A program made the translations under genes and the position numbers. A stretch of 64,000 bases of DNA from Nelumbo lutea. Lineage: Eukaryota; Streptophyta; Magnoliopsida; Proteales; Nelumbonaceae. The notes beneath the pieces are model-generated. The model ran no database searches and had not been told where the DNA came from. It saw nothing but the letters and a program-made list of their open reading frames with translations. The stretch is from NCBI GenBank assembly GCA_022828595.1, contig JAKGHH010000004.1, positions 78,334,270-78,398,269 on the forward strand, read 5' to 3'. Each line of letters opens with the position of its first letter. Position 1 is the first letter of the stretch. Shown in pieces: positions 22,299-32,415 of this stretch.

Positions 22299-24143
22299 AT
22301 CACAATTTAAATGGATGGCTAGTAAGTGGGCTCTGGTTTAATTGCTGGATATTTCAATTCTTGAATAAGAAGACAATCTGATTTCAAGATCACTCGAAGG
22401 TTTGCTTAGTTTTTTCCCATTAGCTTCAATTTAATTGCTACTATTTTGTTTTTAGCAAGGTTAAACTGAAATTATATAGGATTGTAGGCTGTTTACAAAT
22501 TGATTTTTAGCAAGATTATATAAGTATAATAGGGTTTTTTTTACAAATATCCTATTGATATTCTGATAACAAGTTATTGAACAAAATGTTCTTTTTCTTA
22601 TCAAATTAGCATCAAATAAGTCCTTTTTTGCTGTTGTATTCATTAATAATATTAATTAATTAATATGGAATATTTTATCAAAAGCTACAGGTCTTACCAT
22701 CTTAAGTATGGGGTTTTATTCAATTGGATCCAATTGGATTAGACTCTATTGTTCCGATTGGCCCATCAGTTTAATACCAGTTATGAAATAATAGAACCGG
22801 TCGGGTCTGATTTTACTATCAATTTTATCAGTCGATTCAGAATGATTCTACCCTGTCTCGAACCAGACCCGAACCATTGACAGCCATGGACAATAATACT
22901 CTTACGGTGTTACCAACCTACAACTCATGGGCTTTACGGATCGAATACCAAAAGAAAAAAAAAAAAAAAGTTACTGGGACTGGCCCATCCTTAACCCCAA
23001 TCTTGATAATATGTGTTCACTGTTCAGACATGTGCCAGATTAGGCCGAGCAGGACTTGCCCCTATAAAAAGAAAATTATGTTTTTAATTAAAACTTCAGT
23101 TAAGTTTACAATCAATTTCAGTTTTACCCCAATCCCTTCCATCTCCTTTTCTTTCTCTTGCTTCATGGCCGGTTAGTACTAGTGGGTGTTTGGCATGAAT
23201 GACACATCAGCAATTAAATGAAATCTAGACATCTCAACCCATACCCTCCCCAAAATCCATAGCAAGTTGTGTGTGACTCGATGACACAATTGGAGTGGAG
23301 AGAAAAGGGTTGTATTGAACTTGGTGGGGCCCAATGTCATGAGAGAGATGTGTGGATTTTATTTAAAAATAATAATATTTTATTATAACGAAGACATTTC
23401 TTTTCTTTTTCTTTCTAACAAAATCTATTAAATAAATAACTCAAGTAGCCCCTAGCCCAAATAAAATTTAGACTTTTTATTTTCTCATTAACCCCTAAAG
23501 TGCAAGGCCCCTTTTTAGTGTTGTATACCTCTACATTAAATTCAGAGCTTAGGATCACTCGTCACATAGGTTGGGTTAATCATAAGATATAACTGAAACA
23601 AAAGTTGAATATATGACTTTTTAGATGTTAATCGAGGAAGTTAAATAAAACTAAATAGGACCATCCATACTCTTGCTCATAATGCTAAACGTATTGGTCA
23701 TGACGGTATTTGGAGGGGACAATCCTACTAGTATATACAGCAATTTGTTTTATCCTTTTATAATTTCATATAAAAAATATAAACTTGAGGTACAGGTACC
23801 TCAACTTCAGTGCTTGTTAATATACTTACATGGGCAAATGATTTTTAGGCAAGAGTTAGTCGAGTAAATTGCAGTGCCAATGTTTGGTCGCACCGATGCT
23901 TACACAAGTAAATACTTTAGCGAGATATTTTAACATTTTTAAAAAATTCAATATTTTTATTTTAATGAATACAATTTATCTGTTTCTTTTTTGGGATTCT
24001 AACCGATATTGGCAACTTTTGGGCCTTAATATCAATAAAAGTGATCTTTTTGACATAATTTATAGAATATGCTAACTTTTTTTCTGATAGGGGTAGAGAT
24101 ACTGTTCATCTCATTATTCCTCCAAACCACCCAATAAATCTCC

Positions 24144-24146
<3 letters not shown>
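22299..24146. other. Intergenic: right part of split TIR element, then AT-rich DNA
   Basis: 22299-22885 should be the right half of the element interrupted by the gypsy insertion; it ends CCATTGACAGCC. An A-rich tract follows at 22951. From 23391 to 23760 the sequence has a diverged second copy at 26140-26615. I see no supported gene. Confidence 0.5.
23391..23760 (+). repeat. Diverged direct repeat, left copy
   Basis: Shared words with 26140-26615 include AAAATCTATTAAATAAA, AGTGTTGTATA, TTAGAGCTTAG-like, GGGTTAATCAT, AAATAGGACC and TTTGCTCATAATGCTAAA. They occur in the same order and orientation. The copies differ by many substitutions and indels. Confidence 0.65.
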
Positions 24147-24178
<32 letters not shown>

Positions 24179-24190
24179 TCTTCTTCTTTT
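24147..24190. repeat. (CT)n then (TTC)n microsatellite
   Basis: About 14 CT units run directly into a TTC run. It lies about 190 bases before a 15-bp minisatellite. Confidence 0.9.
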
Positions 24191-24375
24191 TATCTACATA
24201 TGAGTTGTTCCAAACTCAAGCAGAACTACTATGAGTTATTCTTCTGAAGTAGTTTGAAGAATATGATGTAACCATTTATGGTCGTGTACCAATTTTTTTC
24301 GTGATGTATCAATTTTTGGCTAAGTATTTCGTCATTTGACCTGCTCCCAGGTGGCCTGTGACTCAGAGGATGACG

Positions 24376-24657
24376 GAGCTCCCTGGTGGCGAACTGCCTG
24401 GTGGTGAGCTACTTGGTGGCGAACTCCCTGGTGGTGAGTTACTTGGTGGCGAACTCCCTGGTGGTGAGCTACCTGGTGACGAGTTCCCTAGTGGTGAGCT
24501 ACTTGGTGGCGAGCTCCCTGGTGGTGAGCCACCTGGTAACGAGCTCTATGGTGGTGAGTTCCCTGGAGGTGAGCTCCCTAGTGGTGAGCTACCTGGTGAC
24601 GAGTTCCCTGGAGGTGAGCTACCTGGTGATGAATTTCTTGGTGGTGAGCTACTTGGA
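24376..24657 (+). repeat. 15-bp minisatellite, about 18 units
   Basis: The unit is GAGCTCCCTGGTGGC with variants at a few positions. Because 15 is a multiple of three, all frames stay open. One frame reads ELPGG repeats, and another reads a Val/Ser-rich repeat. On the minus strand this lies just inside the LTR at 24764-25700, where gag or a leader would be expected, so it probably belongs to that element. I do not call it a gene. Confidence 0.85.
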
Positions 24658-24763
24658 TGAGTTGTTGGGAGTGTTGCCTTATTGGCGAGCTTCCTAGTGT
24701 AGTGCAACCTGACTGTCGTCTGCCTGAGATGATTTGCTCCTCCTTGTAGTCGGTGGGAGCCAA

Positions 24764-25700
24764 TGAACCTACGAGAACTGAATCAGAGGACCCGGGGGTG
24801 TCTACCTGGCGGGGCCACTCCGTTGGCTAAGTTAGCACTATGATACTAGAGAGCTTGAAGACAATATTAGAGAAATGAGAGAGCTAGAGAGTAGGGGTTA
24901 CCTCCATTTTTCATCCCCTTTCCCCTCTGGGGGGTCGGAGCTCTTATATAGCGGTGTCCTAACAGATCTGGCGTAACCGCCTCTGACTCTTTGCCGCAGC
25001 CGTTACTTGCCAGGGCTGAGCTTGTGGGCGCATGTAATCGTTGTAGGGTACGACCCTGTTAGACATAAGGCGTTGTCAGGATTGACAGGCACGCCGCCGC
25101 CTGGCCAGAGACGTGGGTGTAGTCTCCAGATATGGCAGGTATAGTTTTCAGGTAGGAAATCTTCTTGCGATACACCGAGCTGCCCCTAAGTGGCGATCTA
25201 TCTATGCCGAGCTGCCCCTAAGTGGAGAGCTCTTCGTAAGACGCCAGACTGTCTATGGAGTGGCGAGCTGCCTGTAGGTGTCGAGCTGGCCCTAAGTGGC
25301 GAGCTACCTATGCTGAGCTGCCCCTAAGTGGTGAGCTACCTATGTCGAGCTGCCTGTAAGTGCCAAGCTGCCCCTAAGTGGCGAGCTCTTCGTAAGACGC
25401 CAGGCTGCCTGTGGAGTGGCCAGTTGCCTAGGCCGAGTTGCCTGTAAGTGGTGAGCTGCTTGTAAGTGGTGAGCTATCTGTAAGTGGCGAGCTGCCTGTA
25501 GGTGCCGAGTTGCCCCTAAGTAGCGAGCTACCTATGTCGAGCTGCCCTTAAGTGGTGAGCTCTTTGTAAGACGCCAAACTGCCTGTAAGTGTTGAGCTGC
25601 CCCTAAGTGGAGAGCTACCTAGTTGTCAAGAGGCTGCACTTAGTTGGCACGAGGTGCTAGGTGTCATAATTTCACTAGAGGGCCAAATCTGCCCTCGTCA
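24764..25700 (-). mobile_element. LTR of a third gypsy-type element, minus strand
   Basis: The minus strand begins TGACGAGGGCAGATTTGGCCC, close to the LTR start of elements 1 and 2. It holds a TATA box (TATATAA at about 24955-24961) and ends GTAGGTTCA. It is followed by TTGGCTCCCACCG, which resembles a plant gypsy primer-binding site (TTGGCGCCCACCG type). Only the LTR and a few hundred bases of inner sequence remain, and no second LTR is seen. The target duplication cannot be checked. Confidence 0.65.
25168..25618. repeat. Minisatellite inside the U3 part of the third LTR
   Basis: There are many imperfect copies of a unit of about 17 to 20 bases, such as GAGCTGCCCCTAAGTGGC, mixed with GAGCTACCTATGCC and GAGCTCTTCGTAAGACGCC. 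The last forms a longer-range repeat (near 25226, 25386 and 25560). Upstream of the TATA box on the minus strand, it occupies the enhancer region of the LTR. Confidence 0.8.
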
Positions 25701-26139
25701 AAATACATGAAACACCGTACTAGGTACACGAATCGGCGGTTTGGTTCCAGCTACTAAGCTTGTTAGAGGTATCTAAAGAAGTTTTGAAAGCCATTAAAGC
25801 CTGGAAATTGGGATTTGAAGATGTTTATGAGTATGCTAAGTGGAGAAGTAAGATACACATTACAAAATGCAAAAACGCAAGTGTGGGATTTGCCATTTTT
25901 GCTTACAACAAGCAATAAACTACAAGGGTGAACAAAAAAGTAGAGATTTTTTATCAATATTAATTAATCTTGGGGAGATTTGTTTGGTGGTTTGAAGGTG
26001 GAAGGATATGAATAATGTTTCTCCCCCTATTTGATATTTTTTTTATAAAAAAGCCTATTTTAATAATTACATTAAAAATATTGTTTTTATTGATATTAGG
26101 GTCCAAAAGTTGCCCATATTAGTTACAATCCCTTCTTTT
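25701..26139. other. AT-rich intergenic stretch
   Basis: No gene is recognised. A short open frame on the minus strand (25763-25957) has no family resemblance. Confidence 0.4.
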
Positions 26140-26615
26140 TTTTTTCCTACCAAAATCTATTAAATAAACAACTTAAGGAGCCAATATTATCATTATTGCT
26201 TCCCAAGCCATATAAAATTGTTCATTTAGACTCAAATTTGAAGGAATATAAATATAAATACGTACAATATAAATACATACAATTTTGCACTCTACATATT
26301 TGTATTTGTACTCATTCCAAACTGAACCTTAAATATTTATTTGTCTTCTCATTGCAGGGCACATGCTAGTGTTGTATAACTATAAATTTAGAGCTTAGTA
26401 TCTCTAGTCACATAGATTGGGTTAATCATTAGCTATGAGTGAAACAAAGGTTGAATGTGTAACTTTTTACATATGTATGTCTTAAGAAAGTAAAATAAAA
26501 TTAAATAGGACCGACCGTACTTTTGCTCATAATGCTAAAGTCTTGGTCATGATTGTATTTGTTTTCTCTCATGGACAACTTCAACATAAACAATACTAAG
26601 ATATATAACAATTTG
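26140..26615 (+). repeat. Diverged direct repeat, right copy
   Basis: Homologous in order and orientation to 23391-23760, on the far side of the minisatellite and third LTR. It has an extra 100 bases or so in the first half (around 26220-26340). Confidence 0.65.
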
Positions 26616-26899
26616 ATAAAAATTGATGGTAAATAAATGACTAATCGTACACATTGGCATATAGGGATGGAGCATCATTATGTATTTTAAATCTCCATTT
26701 GCCTAAAAACCTCACTCAAGAGTTTATTTTTGTAGTAGCTTGCCTAACACGAACATTGATTACAAAGTAATTGATAATTGTGAATTAATATAAAAACAAG
26801 CACAATTGAAAATAGTGTATCGGCCGATACACACCGATACGATAGTGTATCGATCATAGATTCACAATAATATGACGTAGCAACTCAATATAAAAAGGA

Positions 26900-26972
26900 A
26901 AGTGGCATGATTCGAACCATGGACATTCAATGCTTATACGCCTATGCCTCTTTAACCACCAAGATACTTCTT
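26900..26972 (-). repeat. tRNA-derived sequence (SINE head or tRNA relic)
   Basis: The minus strand contains TTGGTGGTTAAAGAGGC, which fits a polymerase III A box, and 40 bases later ATGGTTCGAATCATGCC, which contains a good B box (GGTTCGAATC). The spacing suits a tRNA or a tRNA-derived SINE head. The arms do not pair well enough for a working tRNA gene by eye, and no anticodon is assigned. Confidence 0.45.
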
Positions 26973-27255
26973 ATTTCATGTCAGGTAATAAATTTACTTT
27001 TATTAAAATTAATGTCTACATGCAACAAAAAAAAAAATAACATACATTAATTTTTAGCAACTCCAGTTACAAATTAAAAGGAATAATATTAAAAATTTAT
27101 ATTTTATAAATCAATGGAATAAATAATTTAAAAATTCACACACCCACACACAATATATATATATATATATATGTATATATTAAAAAATTAATTTTGATTT
27201 GAAAGTTTTATATAAATAAAAATATTAGTAATAGAATAATTATTTTAATACTTAC

Positions 27256-28072
27256 TGATGATGCGCAATCCGGTCGGTCCTAGCTGTCGGTTACCTTGTC
27301 TTTGACAGAGCTGGAGATGCCTGAGAAAAGGAAGAAACAGGAGATTTCCGGGGAGGAACCCGGTAGGAACACTCCGAAGCTCAAATTAATACTCTTGAGA
27401 AGGCAAGGGAAAATAAGAGACTTTAAGACCAGAAAGCACAAATATCACATACCTCTTTCTCTGGGGGAGGAAGGCCTTTTATAACCACCTGGTACACTTA
27501 CTCCCAAATCTCTGCCAAGTCAGGTATAACCGCCTCTGTGGGGGGCAGGCATAACCGCCACTATCCTTTCTGCCAGGGCCATCTCTGTCACAACCGAGAT
27601 GGCGGTGGCAGCCGTTACGGCGTGATTGTCGTCTGTCAGACCAAGACCAGTCAGGCGTGCTGCCCCAAAGTACGGATCTGTCAGATATGGTTTCACAGTC
27701 GCGCGACTTGGAACCGAGGTGCCGGAGTGGTGCGCGAGGTGAAGTCTTGAGTTCGGATGAGTAGGTCCTACCATCCCGTAGTGCTGGCATATGGTCCGAC
27801 CTGGCTCGAGGTGGGCTAGTTTCGGCCTTGCCCTTTGCGGGGTTCGCTATTAGCCTCAGGATCCTTTAGGGAGAGTTCAGACCACGCCTCCCAGGAAGTG
27901 TGGATTCCTTTTGGGAAACTTGGGCCTCTTCTTGGGGAGCTCGGGAGCTCGGGCCTCTCTTTGGGACATGGCTGCGCTACGTCATCGCGTCGAGCTAGCG
28001 TTCCTACCAGGTCATCTCGTCTTATTCCACGTGTCGCACAGCCAAGGGGTCGGGCCAAATCTACCTCCATCA
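27256..28072 (-). repeat. 3' LTR of element 2
   Basis: The plus strand starts TGATGATGCGCAATCC and ends ACCTCCATCA, the reverse complement of the element 1 LTR ends. The TATA box lies near 27476-27483. Length 817 bp, without the MITE found in element 1. Confidence 0.9.
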
Positions 28073-28294
28073 ATTGCCCCCCACTCCCCATGCCCGGGGT
28101 CTTGACCGTTGATGCGCGGGTAGAGCGGCTATAAATAGTGGGGTCCTTGACCACTTTTCCTTCGCCAAATTTCAATGGTCGTTCCTTGATCTCGCGTCCA
28201 AGGTCCCCAGCTCGCGTCACTTTCCTTAGTTTGGTAGCATTTCCCTTGGTGAGTCCACTTAGCCTTTTCAATTTCCTTTCCTTTTCCTTTTGCG

Positions 28295-30247
28295 ATGTTT
28301 AGTTCAAGTAGTTCGGGTAACTTAGATAACCTCTTGGATGGGCCTAAGGCGGAGACCTCAGGTCGGGCTGACTCTTTTGACAGCCTTCTGGATGAGCTCA
28401 AGGTAGGGCCTTCAGGCCGGGCTACCCTGGGTAGTCTAGAGTCCACCTCTCGCTGGGTTCGGATGCCGGACACATTCGGACCTTCCACCATGACGTCTGA
28501 GAGACTTCGGTCCCTTATTCGTTAGTTCAACCTGCCCGGGGAGTATGCATATAGCATACCTTCGGGAAAATTCCCTTGGGAGCACGGTCCAAATGAGATC
28601 GTGGTCTTCCGGGAGCAGCTCATTGTCGAGCTACGCCTTCTTCTTCATCCTCTAATCGTCGAAGTCTTTAACCACTTCGGCGTCTCAGTCAGTCAGCTTC
28701 ACCAGAACTCAATTTGCAATGTCGTCGGGACCACATCTCTCTGTTGCGAATACGTTATCCCCTTGGACTTAGAAATTTTTTCCGCTCTTCTCATGCTTAA
28801 GAAACAAGCGAGCTACCTTCCCGAGCACAGGCGGGCTTACTACCTGTCACCTCGCCTGGGGTTCAAACTTCTTCACAAGCTTCCAAACAAAGTCCCAGCG
28901 TGGAAGCGGGACTACTTCGTGGTCCGAAGTGCTACTGGGTGGCCATTTCCGACTCAATGGAGGGCGGCTGTCCTTGACCCCGATGCCATGTTAGACAAAA
29001 GACATGGCTGAGACCTTTCAGTCCTGCGCCCAGGTCGGGCTCGAGTGCGAAGAATACCTCTCAGAAGCCAAGCTCATTCAGGTCGGTCTGAGTCTGGGTA
29101 GGCTTCTTTACTTAGTCTCTTTTTTATTTTTTGGTACTGATGTCGAGCTCCTTTTGCAGGTATTATGGAAGTAGAGAAGACCCGTGGTGCTAACTTACTC
29201 GCCGGAATGAAGAGAAGGAAGCGGGTCACCAAGCGAGCTCGCGTGGAATCTCCTCAGGCCATGGAGCCCGAAGTCCCGAGCCAGCCTCCGATCATCAACC
29301 TAGACTCTCCCAGGGAACCAGAGGCGGCGGGGTCTATCCCCGAGATGGCAGTGGAGCCCGGCGTTGCAGAGGCTCGGGAAGTTGACACTACAAAGGCTTC
29401 TCGAACCCCAATTGTTTTTTCCAGCTCGGGGAGCCAGGAGAGGGTTGGTAGTGTCCTGACCCCGAGCTATGCTCTTCACAAGAGCAAGAAGGCCGTTTAC
29501 CCGAATGAGGTCGTAGAATGGTCTGAGCTCCCTCCCGGTCACATCGGCGCACGTGCAACGTCTCACGTGTGGTGGTAAGTCATCGAAGTCTTCCCTTAGT
29601 GTTTTTTCCATTCACTCTTTTATTTTCTTGCCGAACTGACTCTTTGCTTGGCAGGCAAACTCCTCTATTCATGCCCTGATAATTCAGTCAGAGAGGAACC
29701 TAAAGTGGGCACAAGCTGTCGAAGAGGCTCTGGGATCAGCTCGGGAGTGGGCACTGACTGCAGAAGAGGCTCTGGGATCAGTTCGGGAGCAGGTCCATCG
29801 CCTTGAGGGTGAAGCTTTAGCTCAAAAGAGCGAACTGGAGAGACTCCGGAGGAAGAATGGCGCTCTGAGGCTTGTCGTGAAGCACCTCGCGACTTCGAAA
29901 GGCGGCCTGGAGCACGAGGTGGAATACCTCAAGGCCGACATCAAGGAGAAGACATATATATTCTTTCAGGCCCTTGAGGATACCAAGGTGAAGGCCATCG
30001 ACGACTACATAGCATCGGTGCACTTCGACGACCTGATGGTGGGCTCATGCCGGAGGGGCTTCAAACTGAGCTGGTGGATGATAAGCACGCCTACCCCGAA
30101 CTTGATACCTGTGCCATCACCACCTCGCATATTACTTCGGAGATGGCTGCTGCGGCTAATGAAGATTCTGACTTTGACGACGAGGTTGACCCCCCGAGTG
30201 CTGCCGAGGTCCCTTTTGAGGGCAAGGGGGATGTAGTACCGAAGTGA
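28295..30247 (+). pseudogene. Antisense gene of element 2 (Transposase_28-like), three exons
   Basis: It corresponds to the antisense gene of element 1. Exons are 28295-29097, 29160-29574 and 29655-30247, with introns of 62 and 80 bases that keep the GT and AG borders at the same places as in element 1. The start is clear: MFSSSSSGNLDNLLDG. Exon 1 holds FREQLIVELRLLLHPLIVEV, HQNSICNVVGTTSLCCEYVI and DYFVVRSATGWPFPTQW. Exon 2 holds the basic MKRRKRVTKRARVESP. Exon 3 holds a coiled coil and an acidic tail ending GKGDVVPK. Damage is light: one TAG after ERLRSLIR (28524), an extra A near 28998 that shifts the frame in DKDMAE, and frame problems near 30075. A putative promoter would lie between 28089 and 28294. 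Confidence 0.75.
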
Positions 30248-30731
30248 TGTGTATCAAGCCTGCGAGCTCATTTTCCTTCTTTTCTTTTTTCTTTTGAACA
30301 CTGTAAAGCAATCATTAGTAATGAAGTACCTTTTTTTTCTGCTTGTGTTGTGCAACTTCTTTTTTGCCGAAGTGACTGTATTGCCGAGCTGCGTAGAATT
30401 AGGTCCCCGAGAAGAGGGGGTTCCTTGGGGTGAGTTAACAAAGTAAGGTTATATGTCTGATCTGTTTTCTGCCTGGGTTTCTTGGAACGAGCTGTGCACC
30501 CCGGGATTCGTACTCGTGCTGCCTGCTCTTTTTGGCATTAACACTTAGTTTACGTTGGTGAGGTCCCGAGGTCATCCTTAGCTTGGCGCTTTAGCCTTTA
30601 GGATGTTTTTTTAGGTTTTTTTTGCCCATGCCGGGGAGGCGACTGGGTCTTGTAGTGTCGAGGTCTTTGTTACCCCGGTATTTTGGCCCTTAGGCTCTGG
30701 GAGCGGTTCACAGTCCGCCCAGTTTAGTAGC
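30248..30731. other. Element 2 spacer between antisense gene and pol end
   Basis: The antisense gene and pol converge here. No coding signal is seen on either strand; the sequence matches the corresponding spacer of element 1 in part (GTCTTGTAGTGTCGAGGTC against its complement near 18620). Confidence 0.6.
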
Positions 30732-31920
30732 TTATAAGTAATATCGCCTTAGGTTGACGATGTTCCAAACTCGGGGTATTTGCCTACCCTCCAGGGTCTC
30801 GAGCTCGTACGCTCCTCCAAGTGCTCTCTTTACTCGGTAGGGCCCTTCCCAGTTCGGCTCGAGTTTTCCAATGCCGAGCTCAGGTACCATGACCTTGCGG
30901 AGAACCAGGTTGTCGACGCGGAAGTTCTGCCTCTTGACTCTGGCGTTGTAATACCGAGCTACCCTTTGTTGGTACGTAGCTCACCTCATCAACCAGGTCA
31001 CTGACGCAGAAATCCCTCACCTCGTCAAGCAGGTCGAGGTTGGTACGTAGCTCGTCCTTATTGGTATTGTCATTCTATGCTTCCAGCCGAAGTGAGGGGA
31101 TTTCGATTTCGGCTGGGATGACTGCCTCCGTGCCATAGGTGAGGTTGAAGAGAGTTTCTTCGGTGGCGGTTTTCTCTGTAGTTCGGTATGCCCATAGAAT
31201 GTTGGGCAGCTCGTCTGCCCATAACCCTTTAGCTCGTCTGTTCATGACTTCTGTCTAACCGTTTGCTTGTGGGTGTGCGATCGACGTGAAGTTTTGCCGG
31301 ATCCCCATGTCTTGGCACCAATCTTGGAATTTGATGTCTTCGAACTGCTTGCCATTGTCGGAGATCAATATCCGAGGTAACCCGAAGCGGTACACTATGT
31401 TCTTCTAGAAGAAGTTTTGGATGTTTCGAGCTGTGATGGTTACGAGAGTTTCAGCTTCTACCCACTTTGTGAAGTAATCTACTGCCACTACTAGGAACTC
31501 CCTCCCTCCCATTGCTGGCGGGAATGGCTCGAGTAGGTCGATACCCCACTATGCGAAGGGCCATGGGCTGGTGAGATACTTGAGGTCGGCGGTAAGCTGG
31601 TGGTGAATATTGGCGTGCTTTTGGCACTTATCGCACTTCCTGACTAGCTCAACGGCGTTTGCTTTCATTGTTGGCCAATAGTACCCCTGTTGTAGTGCTT
31701 TTTGAGTGAGGGCCCTGCCCCCCAGGTGTCCGCCACACAGGCCTTCATGAATGTCATGGAGTACGAGCTCGGCTTCGGGAGGCCGCAAGCAGCGCAGGTA
31801 GGGGAGCGTGTAGGATCTTCCGTACAACCGTCCGTCTATTATGACGTGTTTGGCAGCCTAGCGCTTTACCCTTCTAGCGGCATTGCGGTCTGTAGGGAGG
31901 GTTCCATGTAGCAGGAATCT
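30732..31920 (-). pseudogene. Integrase of element 2
   Basis: Read on the minus strand: HDIHEGLCGGHLGG, YYWPTMKANAVELVRKCDKC, YLTSPWPFA, a stop in place of Gln, then WGIDLLEPFPP, VVAVDYFTKWVEAE, ILISDNGKQFEDIKFQDWC, HPQANG, and the end NIVNLRRYYL at 30732. The HHCC zinc residues and the first two catalytic Asp residues are visible. Several stops and frame changes lie at 31555, 31405, 31255 and around 31000, where a short stretch is repeated. Confidence 0.85.
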
Positions 31921-31989
31921 TGCGAGTGGATCGATCTAGCTCGGCTCTTCTTGGGCGACAGGAGCGACCTCCTCTGCCTCCCCGATAAT

Positions 31990-32412
31990 GCTAGGTCGAG
32001 GTAAGTCCTCTATGTACACGGTTCTCATGGTGTTGTCACTAGTGCTGGCTAATCGGGACAGGGCATCGGCCTCAGCGTTCTCTAATCATGGGATTTGCAT
32101 GATGAAGTGTGATTGAAAGTTAAGCAGAGCCTCCTTTACTTTTGCTAAGTAGGCGATCATAGTTAGTTCGCGGGTTCCGTATTCGCCTGTAAATTGGTTG
32201 ACCACGAGTTGGGAATTGCTGCAGATAATTATGTGTTTCGCTTTTACCTCTTGCGCCAGGGCTAGCCTGGCTATCAATGCCTCGTATTCCGCCTCATTAT
32301 TGGATGCCGCAAACTCGAAGCGTAGTGCGTAATCCAGTTTCATGCCACTCGGGCCGCGGAGAACTACACCGGTTCCGCTGCCCTGCTGATTTGAGGAGCC
32401 ATCTACGTGAAG
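31990..32412 (-). pseudogene. Second, archaeal-type RNase H of element 2
   Basis: Begins ILHVDGSSNQQG directly after a TGA that replaces Trp (position about 32418), then FEFAASNNEAEYEALIARLA, IICSNSQLVVNQFTGEYGTR and DALSRLAST. Active-site Asp and Glu positions are kept. A stop near 32086 interrupts the C-terminal part. Confidence 0.85.
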
Positions 32413-32415
32413 GAT

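Noticed and set aside
24358..24700. Overlapping long frames (ELPGG and VVSYLV repeats) as a structural protein gene
   Set aside because: They are a by-product of a 15-bp minisatellite with no stops in several frames; there is no leader, splice site or family support.
26900..26972. Functional tRNA gene
   Set aside because: A and B boxes are present, but the arms do not pair convincingly and no anticodon loop can be assigned.
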